Source: Halomarinibacterium sp041392205
GTDB taxonomy: Bacteria; Bacteroidota; Bacteroidia; Flavobacteriales; Flavobacteriaceae
NCBI GenBank assembly: GCA_041392205.1
Contig: JAWKMO010000014.1
Span: 1 to 52,119, forward strand
Length of the DNA: 52,119 nucleotides
Reading direction: 5' to 3'
Shown: piece after piece, positions 51,845 through 52,119 of the stretch
Layout: each line of letters begins with the position of its first letter
How positions within the stretch are numbered: position 1 is the stretch's first letter
Made by a program: the position numbers and the translations under genes
The notes under the pieces: model-generated
What the model was told of the DNA's origin: nothing
Seen by the model: the letters and a program-made list of their open reading frames with translations, nothing else
The model's database searches: none

Positions 51845-52119
51845 GGGGCCGACTGGTTTTGACAGCGGGTTTCATTGTACGGTAAGCATGTCGAGCGCTG
51901 GGATACAGCTCGTAAATCTCATATTTCATCTTTTTTAAACGGCGAGAATAACTACGCCCTAGCTGCATAATCTGAATTACAGTAAGATAATGCCTCGGCC
52001 CGCAAGGCGGGCAAGCAGGAAGTCACTCGAAGGCCTTGGTTTGCGGCAATCGATTTAGTGGCTTCGTAAAAGTAAACCTAGTTTGTGTAGGGCTTTGATA
52101 CACTTACGACATCTAACTA
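51845..52119 (+). ncRNA. ssrA: tmRNA (ssrA), 3' part beyond window
   Basis: Starts GGGGCCGACTGGTTTTGACA, the normal tmRNA 5' end, and includes the tag frame at 51941-51970, GGC to TAA, encoding GENNYALAA; a preceding AAC codon would make it NGENNYALAA. The ALAA end is the usual protease signal. Downstream pseudoknot sequence is present (GGCCCGCAAGGCGGGC), but the 3' tRNA-like half is cut at the window edge. Its transcript begins about 20 nt upstream at a TATCTTTG box. Confidence 0.95.

Overview
The window looks like a chromosomal segment from a member of the Flavobacteriaceae (Bacteroidota). The evidence is AT-rich DNA, start regions that almost all lack a Shine-Dalgarno sequence, many exact matches to the Bacteroidota -7 promoter element TAnnTTTG, a tmRNA tag reading GENNYALAA, and typical lineage families (CarboxypepD_reg-like proteins, DUF2851, NamZ, AGCS symporters with a signal peptide, Bacteroidota-type lipoproteins). 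I see no prophage, transposase, CRISPR array or plasmid gene. The content is mostly vertical core genome plus one surface-polysaccharide locus.

Layout. 1-2.4 kb: a translation block on the minus strand (rpsU, xerC, hpf, then tRNA-Thr, tRNA-Tyr and tRNA-Gly). The tRNA-Tyr/tRNA-Gly spacer holds three copies of a 97-98 bp repeat that folds into hairpins. rpsU carries a near-perfect Shine-Dalgarno, unlike its neighbours. 2.5-24 kb: housekeeping, metabolism and envelope genes, including an acyl-CoA dehydrogenase, a ComEA-like HhH protein, an alanine/Na+ symporter, a K+ channel with PspC, a CBS/cysteine-synthase-type enzyme, a LolC/E-like permease, a NamZ-like exo-muramidase, a metzincin-like lipoprotein, an amidohydrolase, and a beta-barrel protein paired with a 1006-residue TPR protein. 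24-27 kb: a tail-fibre-like lipoprotein, FtsE and a subtilase.

27-43.5 kb: a surface-polysaccharide locus. It contains five glycosyltransferases, a multi-pass GT-C-like protein, FdtA and FdtB (the dTDP-3-amino-3,6-dideoxy-galactose pathway), a FemAB/GNAT-like acyltransferase that seems to lack any AUG/GUG/UUG start, a Wzx-type flippase, three tandem sulfatase-fold membrane enzymes (the third broken by a homopolymer frameshift and an amber stop) and a NoeA-like methyltransferase. typA and kdsA (Kdo synthesis, hence LPS core) follow.

47-50.5 kb: a compact envelope operon of a membrane protein, a winged-helix regulator, a Coq4-family protein, a small membrane protein, CreD and a DUF2809 protein. 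The same composite element (a TAACTTTG -7 box overlapping ACTTTG-N5-CAAAGT and followed by ACTTT) lies before the first and the fourth-position transcription start candidates, directly upstream of the first membrane gene and of the Coq4 gene. This looks like the regulator's own operator and is, to my eye, the most promising poorly described system here. The window ends with a saccharopine-dehydrogenase-like gene divergent from ssrA (tmRNA, cut by the window edge); the two share a symmetric back-to-back promoter region.
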